From Neptuniibacter sp. CAU 1671 (GTDB lineage Bacteria; Pseudomonadota; Gammaproteobacteria; Pseudomonadales; Balneatricaceae), in the NCBI RefSeq assembly GCF_029222905.1, contig NZ_JARHUE010000003.1, forward strand, positions 248,001 to 312,000: a DNA stretch of 64,000 bases, given 5' to 3'. This document shows positions 23,331-31,214 of this stretch, one piece after another (within the stretch, counting starts at the first letter, position 1; each line of letters starts with the position of its first letter). The notes beneath the pieces are model-generated. The model saw nothing but the letters and a program-made list of their open reading frames with translations. It searched no databases and was not told where the DNA came from. The translations under genes and the position numbers were made by a program.

Positions 23331-25595
23331 ATGCAGGATATGAACAAAGTGGCTCAGACCACTCGGTTCAGGCGGTTTTCCGCCGCTGTAACATTTCTGC
23401 GTAATAGTCTGCGCCAACTCACAAACTGGCCGCTGGCCATTGGTCTGTTAATCGGCTTCGCCGTCTTTACCATTGCTGCGCTGGTGGTACAAACCGAAAC
23501 AGACCATGAGCTCGAAACCCTGAAAAACCAGGCAAACGTTCATCTGCTCACCCTGGGTGCCCGTCTGGAGGGTGAAGTCAATTCCAACCTTGTGGTGCTG
23601 CGTGGCCTACGCGCTGAAATCAGCATCAATCCTGACATTACACATGAAGAGCTCGCCAGTCTGGTATCTGAGTATCTGTTTTATTATCCCGCCATTAGTC
23701 ATGTTGCGCTGGCCCCCAGCCTGATTGTCAGTGATGTGTACCCGTTGGAGGGGAATGAGGCGGCGATCGGCTTGAACTACCGTAACCAGCCCGATCAGCT
23801 CAAAGGGGTGATGGAATCCATTTATAACGATGACATTACGCTGACCGGGCCGATCAATCTGGTGCAGGGCGGGCGTAAGTTTATCGGACGTATCCCGGTT
23901 TATTCGGGCAGTAAAAAATCCGAGCTGTGGGGCGTGGTGGCAGTTGTTTTGAATATGGAGAAAATGCTTGAAGCGGCAGGCATTGATTCCTTCCTCTGGG
24001 GTATGAAGGTTGCCCTGCGAACACGCCAGATGGATGGTCAGAAAACTGAAGTGATGCTGGGCGATGCAGCGGTGTTCGGGGCGGACGCCGCCATGGTGGA
24101 TGTGGTGTTGCCGAATTTACGCTGGCAGTTAGCTGCGATCCCCAAAAATGGATGGAAATTGCCATATCAGAAAACCCAGTATTGGTGGCTGATTTCTGTG
24201 GTGCTGAGTGTTTTAGCGGGTGTGGCGGCGTATCTGATCAGCGCCAACTACCGCGAACGGTTGATGGCCGTGGAAAATGCCAGCTTCTGGGCCAACTTTG
24301 ATGGCCTGACCGGGTTGCCCAACCGGCGCTATTTTAATGCGCGTTTCAGAAGTCTGATTGAGGAACACCGGCAACAGGGTTCCGGTTTTGCGGTGTTTAA
24401 CCTGGATCTGGATTTCTTCCGTGAAGTCAATGATAGCTGGGGTCATGCGATGGGTGACCGGGTGTTGCGAAGTTTTGCCCGGCGTATGAGCCGCACTGTG
24501 CGTGCGGATGATCTGGTCGCGCGTCTGGGCGGCGATGAATTTATTATGGTGCTGCAGGATATTGATTCTCCTGCGCAGGCAGAGCTGCTGGCTGAAAATC
24601 TGCAGCGGGAGTTGATAGAACCCTATGAGATGGATGATGAGCGGTTTTCCATCACCATCAGCTTAGGTATCTCCATGTTTCCGTTGGACGGCGAGGATGA
24701 AGAAACCCTCCTGCTCAACGCGACCCGAGCCAAAGATGAAGCGAAACGTGCCGGTCGCAATCGCATCGCGTTTTTCAATGAAGCGATCAGCCTTGAGATG
24801 AGCCGGCATGTGGAGATGCACAACGAGATTCTGGAAGGGATCCGTACTCATCAGTTTGAACTCTATTATCAGCCCATTCAGCATCTGAAGACCGGTCAGA
24901 TCCATAAATGTGAGGCCTTGATACGCTGGCACCACCCTGAAAAAGGCCTGATCTCTCCGGCTGAGTTTATACCGGTGGCTGAACAAACCGGTGTGATCCG
25001 CAATCTGGGAGACTGGGTCTTACAGCAGGCCTGTCACGATTATCAGTCGTTCCAGGATAAAGGCGTGAACATGAGTATCTCGGTGAACCGTTCACCGGCC
25101 GAATTTTTTGGCCGTGACTGTGAGCAGCACTGGCTCGATATTCTGGAACAAAACCGCATGAACAACGCGGATCTGATTTTCGAAATCACCGAATCGTTGT
25201 TAATGGATGATAATGAACAGCAGCGCAAAGTGATCCGTAACCTGCGCAGTAAAGGTGTCGCAGTGGCCATTGATGATTTTGGTACCGGCTACTCTTCACT
25301 CAGTTATCTACGCGATTATCCTATGGATTTCCTGAAAATAGACCGCAGTTTTGTGTCGGGGATCTTGCATGATACGCAGATGCGTACCCTGACCGAAGTG
25401 ATGATCAAAATGGGTCAGACGCTGGGGATTCAGGTGGTGGCTGAAGGAGTTGAGACCATGCAGCAGCAGGCACTGCTTGCGACACTGGGTTGTGATTATA
25501 TTCAGGGCTACCTGCTGGGACGTCCGATGCCACTGGATGACTTCATCGAATTCTGCCTGCCCCGTCAGGCGCAAAGTGCAGTGGAACTCAGCTGA
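23331..25595 (+). CDS. CHASE-GGDEF-EAL c-di-GMP protein
   Basis: A 754-residue inner-membrane protein: TM1 about residues 33-54, periplasmic CHASE sensor about 70-260, TM2 about 285-304, GGDEF domain about 315-480 and EAL domain about 495-740. The cyclase motif G-G-D-E-F (400-404) is intact and an inhibitory I-site R-A-D-D (391-394) lies five residues before it. The phosphodiesterase motif E-A-L (528-530), E-I-T-E-S, D-D-F-G-T-G-Y-S-S-L and E-G-V-E-T are intact. Both activities are therefore possible. CHASE domains bind small extracellular ligands. An in-frame ATG at 23340 is an alternative start. It follows the GCS2/AstE pair by 125 bp. Confidence 0.93.
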   Translation: MQDMNKVAQTTRFRRFSAAVTFLRNSLRQLTNWPLAIGLLIGFAVFTIAALVVQTETDHELETLKNQANVHLLTLGARLEGEVNSNLVVLRGLRAEISINPDITHEELASLVSEYLFYYPAISHVALAPSLIVSDVYPLEGNEAAIGLNYRNQPDQLKGVMESIYNDDITLTGPINLVQGGRKFIGRIPVYSGSKKSELWGVVAVVLNMEKMLEAAGIDSFLWGMKVALRTRQMDGQKTEVMLGDAAVFGADAAMVDVVLPNLRWQLAAIPKNGWKLPYQKTQYWWLISVVLSVLAGVAAYLISANYRERLMAVENASFWANFDGLTGLPNRRYFNARFRSLIEEHRQQGSGFAVFNLDLDFFREVNDSWGHAMGDRVLRSFARRMSRTVRADDLVARLGGDEFIMVLQDIDSPAQAELLAENLQRELIEPYEMDDERFSITISLGISMFPLDGEDEETLLLNATRAKDEAKRAGRNRIAFFNEAISLEMSRHVEMHNEILEGIRTHQFELYYQPIQHLKTGQIHKCEALIRWHHPEKGLISPAEFIPVAEQTGVIRNLGDWVLQQACHDYQSFQDKGVNMSISVNRSPAEFFGRDCEQHWLDILEQNRMNNADLIFEITESLLMDDNEQQRKVIRNLRSKGVAVAIDDFGTGYSSLSYLRDYPMDFLKIDRSFVSGILHDTQMRTLTEVMIKMGQTLGIQVVAEGVETMQQQALLATLGCDYIQGYLLGRPMPLDDFIEFCLPRQAQSAVELS

Positions 25596-25652
25596 ACTTG
25601 AGTTCGGATTATTGTTGATCCACCAAGCTCAGCTTGTATACCGGGGCGTGTT

Positions 25653-26489
25653 TCAGCGCGTAAGCCGGATACCCCCGGCACATAGCTCAATTTTGCCCTG
25701 CTTAAGCAATGCACCCACCGCCATCTTGAAGGCTTTTTTACTGATACCAAACAGTTGAAAAATCGTATCCGGCGATGACTTGTCATGCACCGGTAAAAAG
25801 CCATCCTGCTCGCTCAGCATTTCGAGAATTTTTTCGGTGGTATCGATCACCCGGCCGTAACCCGGTTTCTGCAGACTGAGGGTGATTTTGCCGTCTTCTC
25901 GTACCTCTTTGATGTATCCCTGAATCCGCTGGCCCGGGTAGAGCGGTTGCAGCAGGTCACTCTGAAACACCATGCCCCAATGCTGCTGGTTGATAATCGC
26001 TTTCTGGCCCAGTTCGGTGCGATTGGCAACCACCAGATCTACGGCATCCCCCGCTTTGTAATCGGCCGGGGTTTTATCCAGAAAACGATCAATACGGGTC
26101 GAGCCAACAATGCGCTCGCTGGCGGCGTCAATGTACAGGTGTACCAGATACCGCTTGCCTACTGTCAGTGGACGCGGTTTCTGTTCGCTGTAAGGCACCA
26201 GCAGCTGTTTGGATAAACCCCAATCCATAAACGCACCGGTGTCATTCACTTCCGCTACGCGCAACATGGCAAAGTCGCCGACGCAGGCGTGCGGCCGGGC
26301 GGTGGTGGCAATCAGGTAATCATCACTGTCCAGATAGAGAAATACCCGGATGCTCTCGCCGATCTCAAGATCAGTGGGGCACTGGCTGCGGGGCAGCAAA
26401 ACTTCACCCAGTTCGCCGGCATTCAGGTACACCCCAAAATCCTTCCTTCTGGTGACTCTTAATGTATTGAACTGACCCAGTGTTGCCAT
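25653..26489 (-). CDS. S1-type RNA-binding protein, CvfB/YitL family
   Basis: A 278-residue protein with tandem S1-like OB folds (starts G-Q-F-N-T-L-R-V-x-R; Y-I-K-E-V-R-E-D-G-K-I-T-L-S-L in the third) and a C-terminal winged-helix domain (I-F-Q-x-F-G-I-S-K-K-A-F-K-M-A-V-G-A-L-L-K-Q-G-K-I), the layout of CvfB. In Gram-positives CvfB affects virulence and RNA metabolism; in gammaproteobacteria it is conserved but poorly defined. It converges with the CHASE-GGDEF-EAL gene across 57 bp with no obvious terminator. Confidence 0.85.
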   Translation of the reverse strand: MATLGQFNTLRVTRRKDFGVYLNAGELGEVLLPRSQCPTDLEIGESIRVFLYLDSDDYLIATTARPHACVGDFAMLRVAEVNDTGAFMDWGLSKQLLVPYSEQKPRPLTVGKRYLVHLYIDAASERIVGSTRIDRFLDKTPADYKAGDAVDLVVANRTELGQKAIINQQHWGMVFQSDLLQPLYPGQRIQGYIKEVREDGKITLSLQKPGYGRVIDTTEKILEMLSEQDGFLPVHDKSSPDTIFQLFGISKKAFKMAVGALLKQGKIELCAGGIRLTR

Positions 26490-26675
26490 GGTGATTCCTG
26501 AAAGTTGTCGCAGGCGAAGATGCCGGCTGATGTTCTAATTATCCCTGCTGAATGCCAATGAAGAAAGTAAATCTGTCCAACTGCACTGTTTTGTCAGCAA
26601 TGTTGACACTTATTGCCATTGGCCGCGGGTGATTCATGGTCAACCCTTAAAGAAAGCGCTTTTGGAGATTGGGTC

Positions 26676-28451
26676 ATGAGTGATTATCGCTTTCCGCAGC
26701 AGGATGCGCTGTTTGTCCTCAGGCATCTGGTAGGCATTGATTCTATTTTTGAGCAGGCCGGGTTGGGTGATATGGCTGAGGGGCTGGCTGAATCTGTACT
26801 GACCGAAGCGGCGAAGCTGGGGGAAGAGGTACTGGCGCCCCTTAATCGAGCCGGAGACACTCACCCAGCGCGAATGGAACAGGGTGGGGTGATCCAGCCA
26901 CCGGGATTTGCAGAAGCCTATGCCCAGTACGTTGAAAATGGCTGGCCTTCGGTTGCTGCGCCCGAGGCCTTTGGCGGACAGGGGCTGCCCCATTCGCTGT
27001 CAGTAGCGATTAACGAAATCTGGCAATCAGCCAACCTTTCCTGGGCACTCTGTCCTCTGCTGACGCAGGGGGCGGTATCCGCGTTGTTGCATCACGCCTC
27101 GCCGCAGCTCCAGCAGCAGTTCCTGCCTAAGCTGGTCAGTGGTGAATGGACCGGTACCATGAACCTGACGGAGCCGGATGCCGGGACTGACCTAGCGGCG
27201 ATAAAAACCCGTGCGCAGCCAGAGGGCGATCACTACCGGCTGTTTGGTCAGAAGATTTTTATAACCTGGGGTGATCATCAGATGGCTGAAAATATCATCC
27301 ATCTGGTGTTGGCTCGTTTGCCAGATGCACCGCCCGGAGTTAAGGGTATTTCGATGTTTCTGGTGCCCAAGTATCTGCCCGAGGGTGATGGCCTCAGCAG
27401 CACCTTGAATGATGTGCAGGCGGTGGCGCTGGAGCACAAACTGGGAATTCACGGCAGCCCCACCTGTGTCATGCAGTATGGTGAAAATGCCGGTGCCGTG
27501 GGCTATCTGATCGGCGAACCCCATGCCGGTCTGAAATATATGTTTACCATGATGAATGACGCCCGGCAGGCGGTGGGTCTGCAGGGACTGGCCATTGCTG
27601 AACGGGCCTATCAACAGGCGGTCGCCTTTGCGAAAGAGCGGATACAGGGCACCCTTACCGATGGCAGCCGGGTAACCATCATTCATCACCCTGATGTTCG
27701 ACGTATGCTAATGCAGATGAAGTCCAGCCTGCAGGCGATGCGGGCACTGGCCTATGTTGCCAGAGCAGAAGCTGATCTCACCGAATACACCACAGAGCCG
27801 GAGCAAAAACAGCAACATCTGTCCCGCACTGAACTGCTCACGCCTATCGTTAAGGGCTGGCTGACTGAAATGGCGCAGGAGCTCACCTCGCTGGCGCTGC
27901 AGGTACATGGGGGGATGGGGTATATCGAAGAAACCGGGGTCGCTCAGCATGTCCGAGATGCGCGGATCCTGACCATATATGAGGGCACCACCGGGATTCA
28001 GGCACTGGATCTGGTGGGTCGCAAAATCCTGATGGATCAGGGTGAGGCTGTGAAAGCGCTACTGGCTGAAATTCACAACGATGTGAAACAGGCTGATTCC
28101 GTTCAGTTGGCTACAGAGGTGCAGGCGATGCAGCTGGCATTGCAGGATAGCCAGCAGGCACTGCTTTATCTGGCACAGCATGTTCAGGATGACCAGGATC
28201 TGCCTGGTGCGGTCAGTGTCAACCTGATGATGTTGTTGGGTTACCTTTGTGGCGGCTGGGTTCTGCTGCGTTCTGCCATGCTCAGCCTAGATGCCGAACG
28301 GATGCAGGCAGAAGATCCCCAGTTTTTGCATAACACGCGTCTATGTTGCCGTTTTTACGCGGAACATCTATTGCCTCGTACCTCTGCTTTAAGGCGGGCG
28401 ATTGAAGCGGGGGCTGCTACCCTGATGGCCATGGATGAAAGCGGTTTCTAA
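26676..28451 (+). CDS. Acyl-CoA dehydrogenase, long DmdC/FadE-like form
   Basis: A 591-residue flavoprotein. The ATG at 26676 has GGAG 8 bp upstream and removes an unlikely leader. Features: M-N-L-T-E-P-D-A-G-T-D-L (substrate/FAD region near residue 169), K-I-F-I-T-W-G-D-H, L-G-I-H-G-S-P-T-C-V-M, and the late T-I-Y-E-G-T-T-G-I-Q-A-L-D-L-V-G-R-K. The extra C-terminal domain of about 120 residues is typical of the class that includes 3-methylmercaptopropionyl-CoA dehydrogenase (DmdC) and bacterial medium-chain enzymes. It catalyses alpha,beta-dehydrogenation of acyl-CoA. The acyl chain cannot be told from sequence; no DMSP genes are adjacent. Confidence 0.88.
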   Translation: MSDYRFPQQDALFVLRHLVGIDSIFEQAGLGDMAEGLAESVLTEAAKLGEEVLAPLNRAGDTHPARMEQGGVIQPPGFAEAYAQYVENGWPSVAAPEAFGGQGLPHSLSVAINEIWQSANLSWALCPLLTQGAVSALLHHASPQLQQQFLPKLVSGEWTGTMNLTEPDAGTDLAAIKTRAQPEGDHYRLFGQKIFITWGDHQMAENIIHLVLARLPDAPPGVKGISMFLVPKYLPEGDGLSSTLNDVQAVALEHKLGIHGSPTCVMQYGENAGAVGYLIGEPHAGLKYMFTMMNDARQAVGLQGLAIAERAYQQAVAFAKERIQGTLTDGSRVTIIHHPDVRRMLMQMKSSLQAMRALAYVARAEADLTEYTTEPEQKQQHLSRTELLTPIVKGWLTEMAQELTSLALQVHGGMGYIEETGVAQHVRDARILTIYEGTTGIQALDLVGRKILMDQGEAVKALLAEIHNDVKQADSVQLATEVQAMQLALQDSQQALLYLAQHVQDDQDLPGAVSVNLMMLLGYLCGGWVLLRSAMLSLDAERMQAEDPQFLHNTRLCCRFYAEHLLPRTSALRRAIEAGAATLMAMDESGF

Positions 28452-28590
28452 GAACCCTAAAGCCCGGCTTTCGTATACTTTTTAACCGACGAAAGGTGTT
28501 GAATTTATGGGTGTTTTCTGAACTTCCTGTCTGATTGGGGTGGTGTCTGCGAATCGCCCCGGTTTTTTCGTAAAAACCCCTTCTTATCAG

Positions 28591-28618
28591 TTGACACTCA
28601 AGCTCATTCGGGTAACAT
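28591..28618 (+). promoter_or_regulatory. Sigma-70 promoter of the tRNA cluster
   Basis: A perfect TTGACA (28591-28596) is 16 bp from TAACAT (28613-28618), a 4 of 6 match to the -10 consensus. It lies 20 bp before the mature 5' end of tRNA-Ser. No other promoter is evident before the following three tRNAs, so all four are probably one transcript. Confidence 0.7.
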
Positions 28619-28638
28619 ACGCGCCCATCCTTTGTTGC

Positions 28639-28726
28639 GGAGGGATGGCTGAGTGGTCGAAAGCACTGGTCTTGAAAACCAGCGGTCCGAGAGGGCCCTA
28701 GGGTTCGAATCCCTATCCCTCCGCCA
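28639..28726 (+). tRNA. tRNA-Ser(TGA)
   Basis: An 88-nt class II tRNA with a long variable arm, acceptor stem GGAGGGA/TCCCTCC, T-loop TTCGAATC and encoded CCA. The anticodon arm CTGGT-CTTGAAA-ACCAG gives anticodon TGA, which reads UCA and related serine codons. Confidence 0.96.
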
Positions 28727-28753
28727 TTAAATGCAAAGGATGTAACAAGCAGT

Positions 28754-28829
28754 TCCCCGATAGCTCAGTTGGTAGAGCAGTAGACTGTTAATCTATTGGT
28801 CGCTGGTTCGAGTCCAGCTCGGGGAGCCA
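28754..28829 (+). tRNA. tRNA-Asn(GTT)
   Basis: A 76-nt tRNA with acceptor stem TCCCCGA/TCGGGGA, T-loop TTCGAGTC and encoded CCA. The anticodon loop CTGTTAA gives GTT for asparagine. It follows tRNA-Ser by 27 bp. Confidence 0.97.
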
Positions 28830-28837
28830 CTTCAAGT

Positions 28838-28913
28838 GGGTCGTTAGCTCAGTCGGTAGAGCAGTTGGCTTTTAACCAATTGGTCATAGGTTCGAATCCT
28901 ATACGACCCACCA
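28838..28913 (+). tRNA. tRNA-Lys(TTT), first copy
   Basis: A 76-nt tRNA with acceptor stem GGGTCGT/ACGACCC, anticodon loop CTTTTAA (anticodon TTT) and encoded CCA. It is identical to the second copy 30 bp downstream, indicating recent duplication or gene conversion. Its 3' flank has no repeat unit. Confidence 0.97.
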
Positions 28914-28943
28914 CTTCTTACACGAGACATTCGTGAACCTGTT

Positions 28944-29019
28944 GGGTCGTTAGCTCAGTCGGTAGAGCAGTTGGCTTTTAACCAATTGGTCATAGGTTCG
29001 AATCCTATACGACCCACCA
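28944..29019 (+). tRNA. tRNA-Lys(TTT), second copy
   Basis: Identical over 76 nt to the first tRNA-Lys copy. Its last 19 nt (29001-29019, from AATCC to the CCA) are the first bases of the 182-bp unit that is then repeated downstream, so the 3' end of this tRNA is also the start of the repeat array. Confidence 0.97.
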
Positions 29020-29692
29020 CTTTTCCAGGCCACCCTCAGGTGGTTTTTTTGTGCCTGAAATTCAGGATGGCACTGATCTTCAGTCGTATTGGATGAGAAC
29101 CGTACCCGAAGGGAGGTTCGAGTCGAGCCGTGTGCGGTGAGACAACAGCGGAGCGAGCGACGCTGGCCCGCAGGGCGTCAGTAATCCTATACGACCCACC
29201 ACTTTTCCAGGCCACCCTCAGGTGGTTTTTTTGTGCCTGAAATTCGGTATGGCACCGATTTACAGTCGTATTGGATGAGAACCGTACCCGAAGGGAGGTT
29301 CGAGTCGAGCCGTGTGCGGTGAGACAACAGCGGAGCGAGCGACGCTGGCCCGCAGGGCGTCAGTAATCCTATACGACCCACCACTTTTCCAGGCCACCCT
29401 CAGGTGGTTTTTTTGTGCCTGAAATTCAGGATGGCACTGATCTTCAGTCGTATTGGATGAGAACCGTATCCGAAGGGAGGTTCGAGTCGAGCCGTGTGCG
29501 GTGAGACAACAGCGGAGCGAGCGACGCTGGCCCGCAGGGCGTCAGTAATCCTATACGACCCACCACTTTTCCAGGCCACCTTGAGGTGGTTTTTTTGTGC
29601 CTCAAATTCAGGATTGCACTGATCTTCAGCCGTATTGGATGAGAACCGTACCCGAAGGGAGGTTCGAGTCGAGCCGGGTGTGGCGAGACAAC
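29001..29692 (+). repeat. Tandem 182-bp tRNA-Lys-derived repeat array
   Basis: Units start at 29001, 29183, 29365 and 29547, a constant 182-bp period; the fourth stops at about 29692, giving 3.8 units. Every unit begins with the final 19 nt of tRNA-Lys, then a terminator (CCACC-loop-GGTGG and seven T), a second hairpin GTGCC/GGCAC, an element GGTTCG-AGT-CGAGCC resembling a tRNA T-arm, and a GACGC/GCGTC hairpin. Units 1 and 3 differ at one position; unit 2 has about five differences clustered in one 25-bp segment; unit 4 is more diverged. E. coli tyrT has 178-bp repeats with the same relation to its tRNA. No long open frame is conserved, because 182 is not divisible by 3. Confidence 0.95.
29030..29050 (+). 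terminator. Terminator after tRNA-Lys, repeated in each unit
   Basis: CCACC-CTCA-GGTGG is followed by seven T residues 10 bp after the tRNA CCA. The same element recurs 182, 364 and 546 bp later (29212-29232, 29394-29414, 29576-29596). In the fourth copy the loop changes to TTGA while both stem arms are kept. Each repeat thus carries its own terminator, so full read-through would have to pass four. Confidence 0.85.
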
Positions 29693-29709
29693 TCCCCGCT
29701 GACTGTGCA

Positions 29710-30918
29710 TCAATAAACGTATTCTGATTGAAGCGCCAAAGGGTGGCGCATGGGCCAGATGGTGCCCAGGTTCTCCAATAGCGCCTTATATTTCTGAGAA
29801 CAGAGCATAGCGCTGATGACATAGCCCTCGTTGGTCAATTTGACGTGGGAAGGCTGATTAAGAGGTTTTTCGTCGGTATCTGTAATAAGCAAAACATCAG
29901 GTTGATCAATTTTCGAAGTCAGTGTTGTGACTATGCCTATTTCGCCGCTTTGCATCTTCACCATGCTACCTGGTGAATAAATGCCAATGCTGTTAATAAA
30001 CAAACGCACCAATTCACTGTCAATAGAATTGCCCCTTTGTTGCAGCATCTGGCGCAACGCATCCTTATGGGTAATACGGTCCCGGTAGGGGCGGGGTCTC
30101 ACTAACGCGGTATAGTTGTCGATAATGGCGATTAATTTAGCTTCTGTTATCAGGTTTTCACCACTGATTGCAGAGGGATAGCCGCTACCATCGACTCGTT
30201 CATGATGTTGTTGAACGGCATCAAGCCAACAGGTTTCCGTAACGCCCTTCTTTTCCAGCATTTCACGGGATTTGTTTGGATGATTATTGATAATTTCTTT
30301 TTGTTCGGGGGTAAGCGGCTCAGCTTGCTGATGCACTTGTTCCTTGATCGCCAGCATGCCTATATCGCTGGTCAATGCTGCCGCCACCACCTGTAAGCGT
30401 TCTAGAGGCCCCTTGCCTATTCGGGAATAGGAGACCTCGCAGAGGATTGCATTATGCAATGGATGCAAGACGCTATGCGTTGCTTCTGATGTGAGCTGTA
30501 TGCTGCCAATCATGGCATTGGCATTTTCCATACAGGCTGTCTGAATATCTAACGCAATTCTGAGAATTTTATTGGCAAACGTTCTGTCTTTTTCATCTGT
30601 CAGCAGGGAAAAAGCGATTTCTAACTGTTTTGCAAGCTGTTGGATAATAAGAAAACTGACGGGGGGCTCAGCGGGGTGTTTCTTTGAGAGTTCTGCGTGT
30701 TCGTTATCGGAAGCGGTGATTTCTAGTGTGCTTTGTTCATAAAATCTGGCGCCGTAAGAAATCAGTTGCTCAATTTGTTGCTGACTTTTAATTTCTCGAT
30801 TTTTTGAGAGCAGCATTGATCCATTGGCGGAATATAAATCCCAAGGTAAAACAAAACCTACTTCGAGATCATCGGCAGTAAGTATTTTTTCATCATGGTT
30901 TTTAATAGCTTCTGACAC
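29710..30918 (-). CDS. Degenerate HD-GYP domain protein
   Basis: A 402-residue protein with an N-terminal alpha/beta region (residues about 10-65), a helical linker and an HD-GYP-like domain (about 140-300) followed by a C-terminal beta-rich tail. The GYP part is intact (H-H-E at 238-240, D-G-S-G-Y-P at 243-248, R-P-R-P-Y-R), but the HD pair that binds metal is S184-D185 (A-L-T-S-D-I-G-M), so catalysis of c-di-GMP hydrolysis is doubtful. Start is the GTG at 30918. It is more AT-rich than its neighbours and lies between the tRNA-Lys repeat array (18 bp away) and a decayed repeat copy. A sigma-28-like promoter lies about 300 bp upstream. Confidence 0.82.
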   Translation of the reverse strand: MSEAIKNHDEKILTADDLEVGFVLPWDLYSANGSMLLSKNREIKSQQQIEQLISYGARFYEQSTLEITASDNEHAELSKKHPAEPPVSFLIIQQLAKQLEIAFSLLTDEKDRTFANKILRIALDIQTACMENANAMIGSIQLTSEATHSVLHPLHNAILCEVSYSRIGKGPLERLQVVAAALTSDIGMLAIKEQVHQQAEPLTPEQKEIINNHPNKSREMLEKKGVTETCWLDAVQQHHERVDGSGYPSAISGENLITEAKLIAIIDNYTALVRPRPYRDRITHKDALRQMLQQRGNSIDSELVRLFINSIGIYSPGSMVKMQSGEIGIVTTLTSKIDQPDVLLITDTDEKPLNQPSHVKLTNEGYVISAMLCSQKYKALLENLGTIWPMRHPLALQSEYVY

Positions 30919-31214
30919 GCTTTTTTCACCACTCTAAACTACTAATAGTCAACATAATCAATAGCTTGCTGCCAGGTAAGGGATGTCAGAAAGACTGTCC
31001 TTTATTATTGGCTTACGTTTGTTTAAGCCACTTCACTATTTGTCAGTTTATTGCTCAGGATATCTACGCTTAAGTCACACGACGCGAGAGAAACCTTGTT
31101 CTGACACGCTAAGCGGCTTTTCAAAGACTACCAACCCTCCTTCTCTGATAGACAAGTCACCCTCAAAAGCGCCAACCACGCACAATGCAGTCGTGGTGAT
31201 GTGAAATTAAGCAA
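30919..31214. other. Non-coding AT-rich gap upstream of HD-GYP gene
   Basis: No credible gene was found. A 73-codon open frame on the plus strand at 30983-31204 has no ribosome binding site and no recognisable composition. A 6-bp inverted repeat GGCTTA/TAAGCC with an 8-nt loop lies at 31010-31029. If the sigma-28-like site at 31223-31249 is used, this stretch is the long leader of the HD-GYP mRNA. Confidence 0.5.

Noticed and set aside
28500-28567. Weak GGGG/CCCC inverted repeat before a T-run after the acyl-CoA dehydrogenase
   Set aside because: Only a 4-bp stem with a 16-nt loop; not convincing as a terminator.
29001-29692. CRISPR array
   Set aside because: The units are contiguous 182-bp tandem repeats without unique spacers, and no cas genes are present.
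29187-29822. Minus-strand open frames running through the tRNA-Lys repeats (29187-29384, 29400-29822, 29444-29713)
   Set aside because: They are read in different frames of successive units because 182 is not a multiple of 3, they run through the terminators and the tRNA end, and they have no ribosome binding sites. They follow from the repeats being stop-poor.
30983-31204. 73-codon open frame upstream of the HD-GYP gene
   Set aside because: No ribosome binding site, no hydrophobic or domain pattern, and it ends against the decayed repeat.
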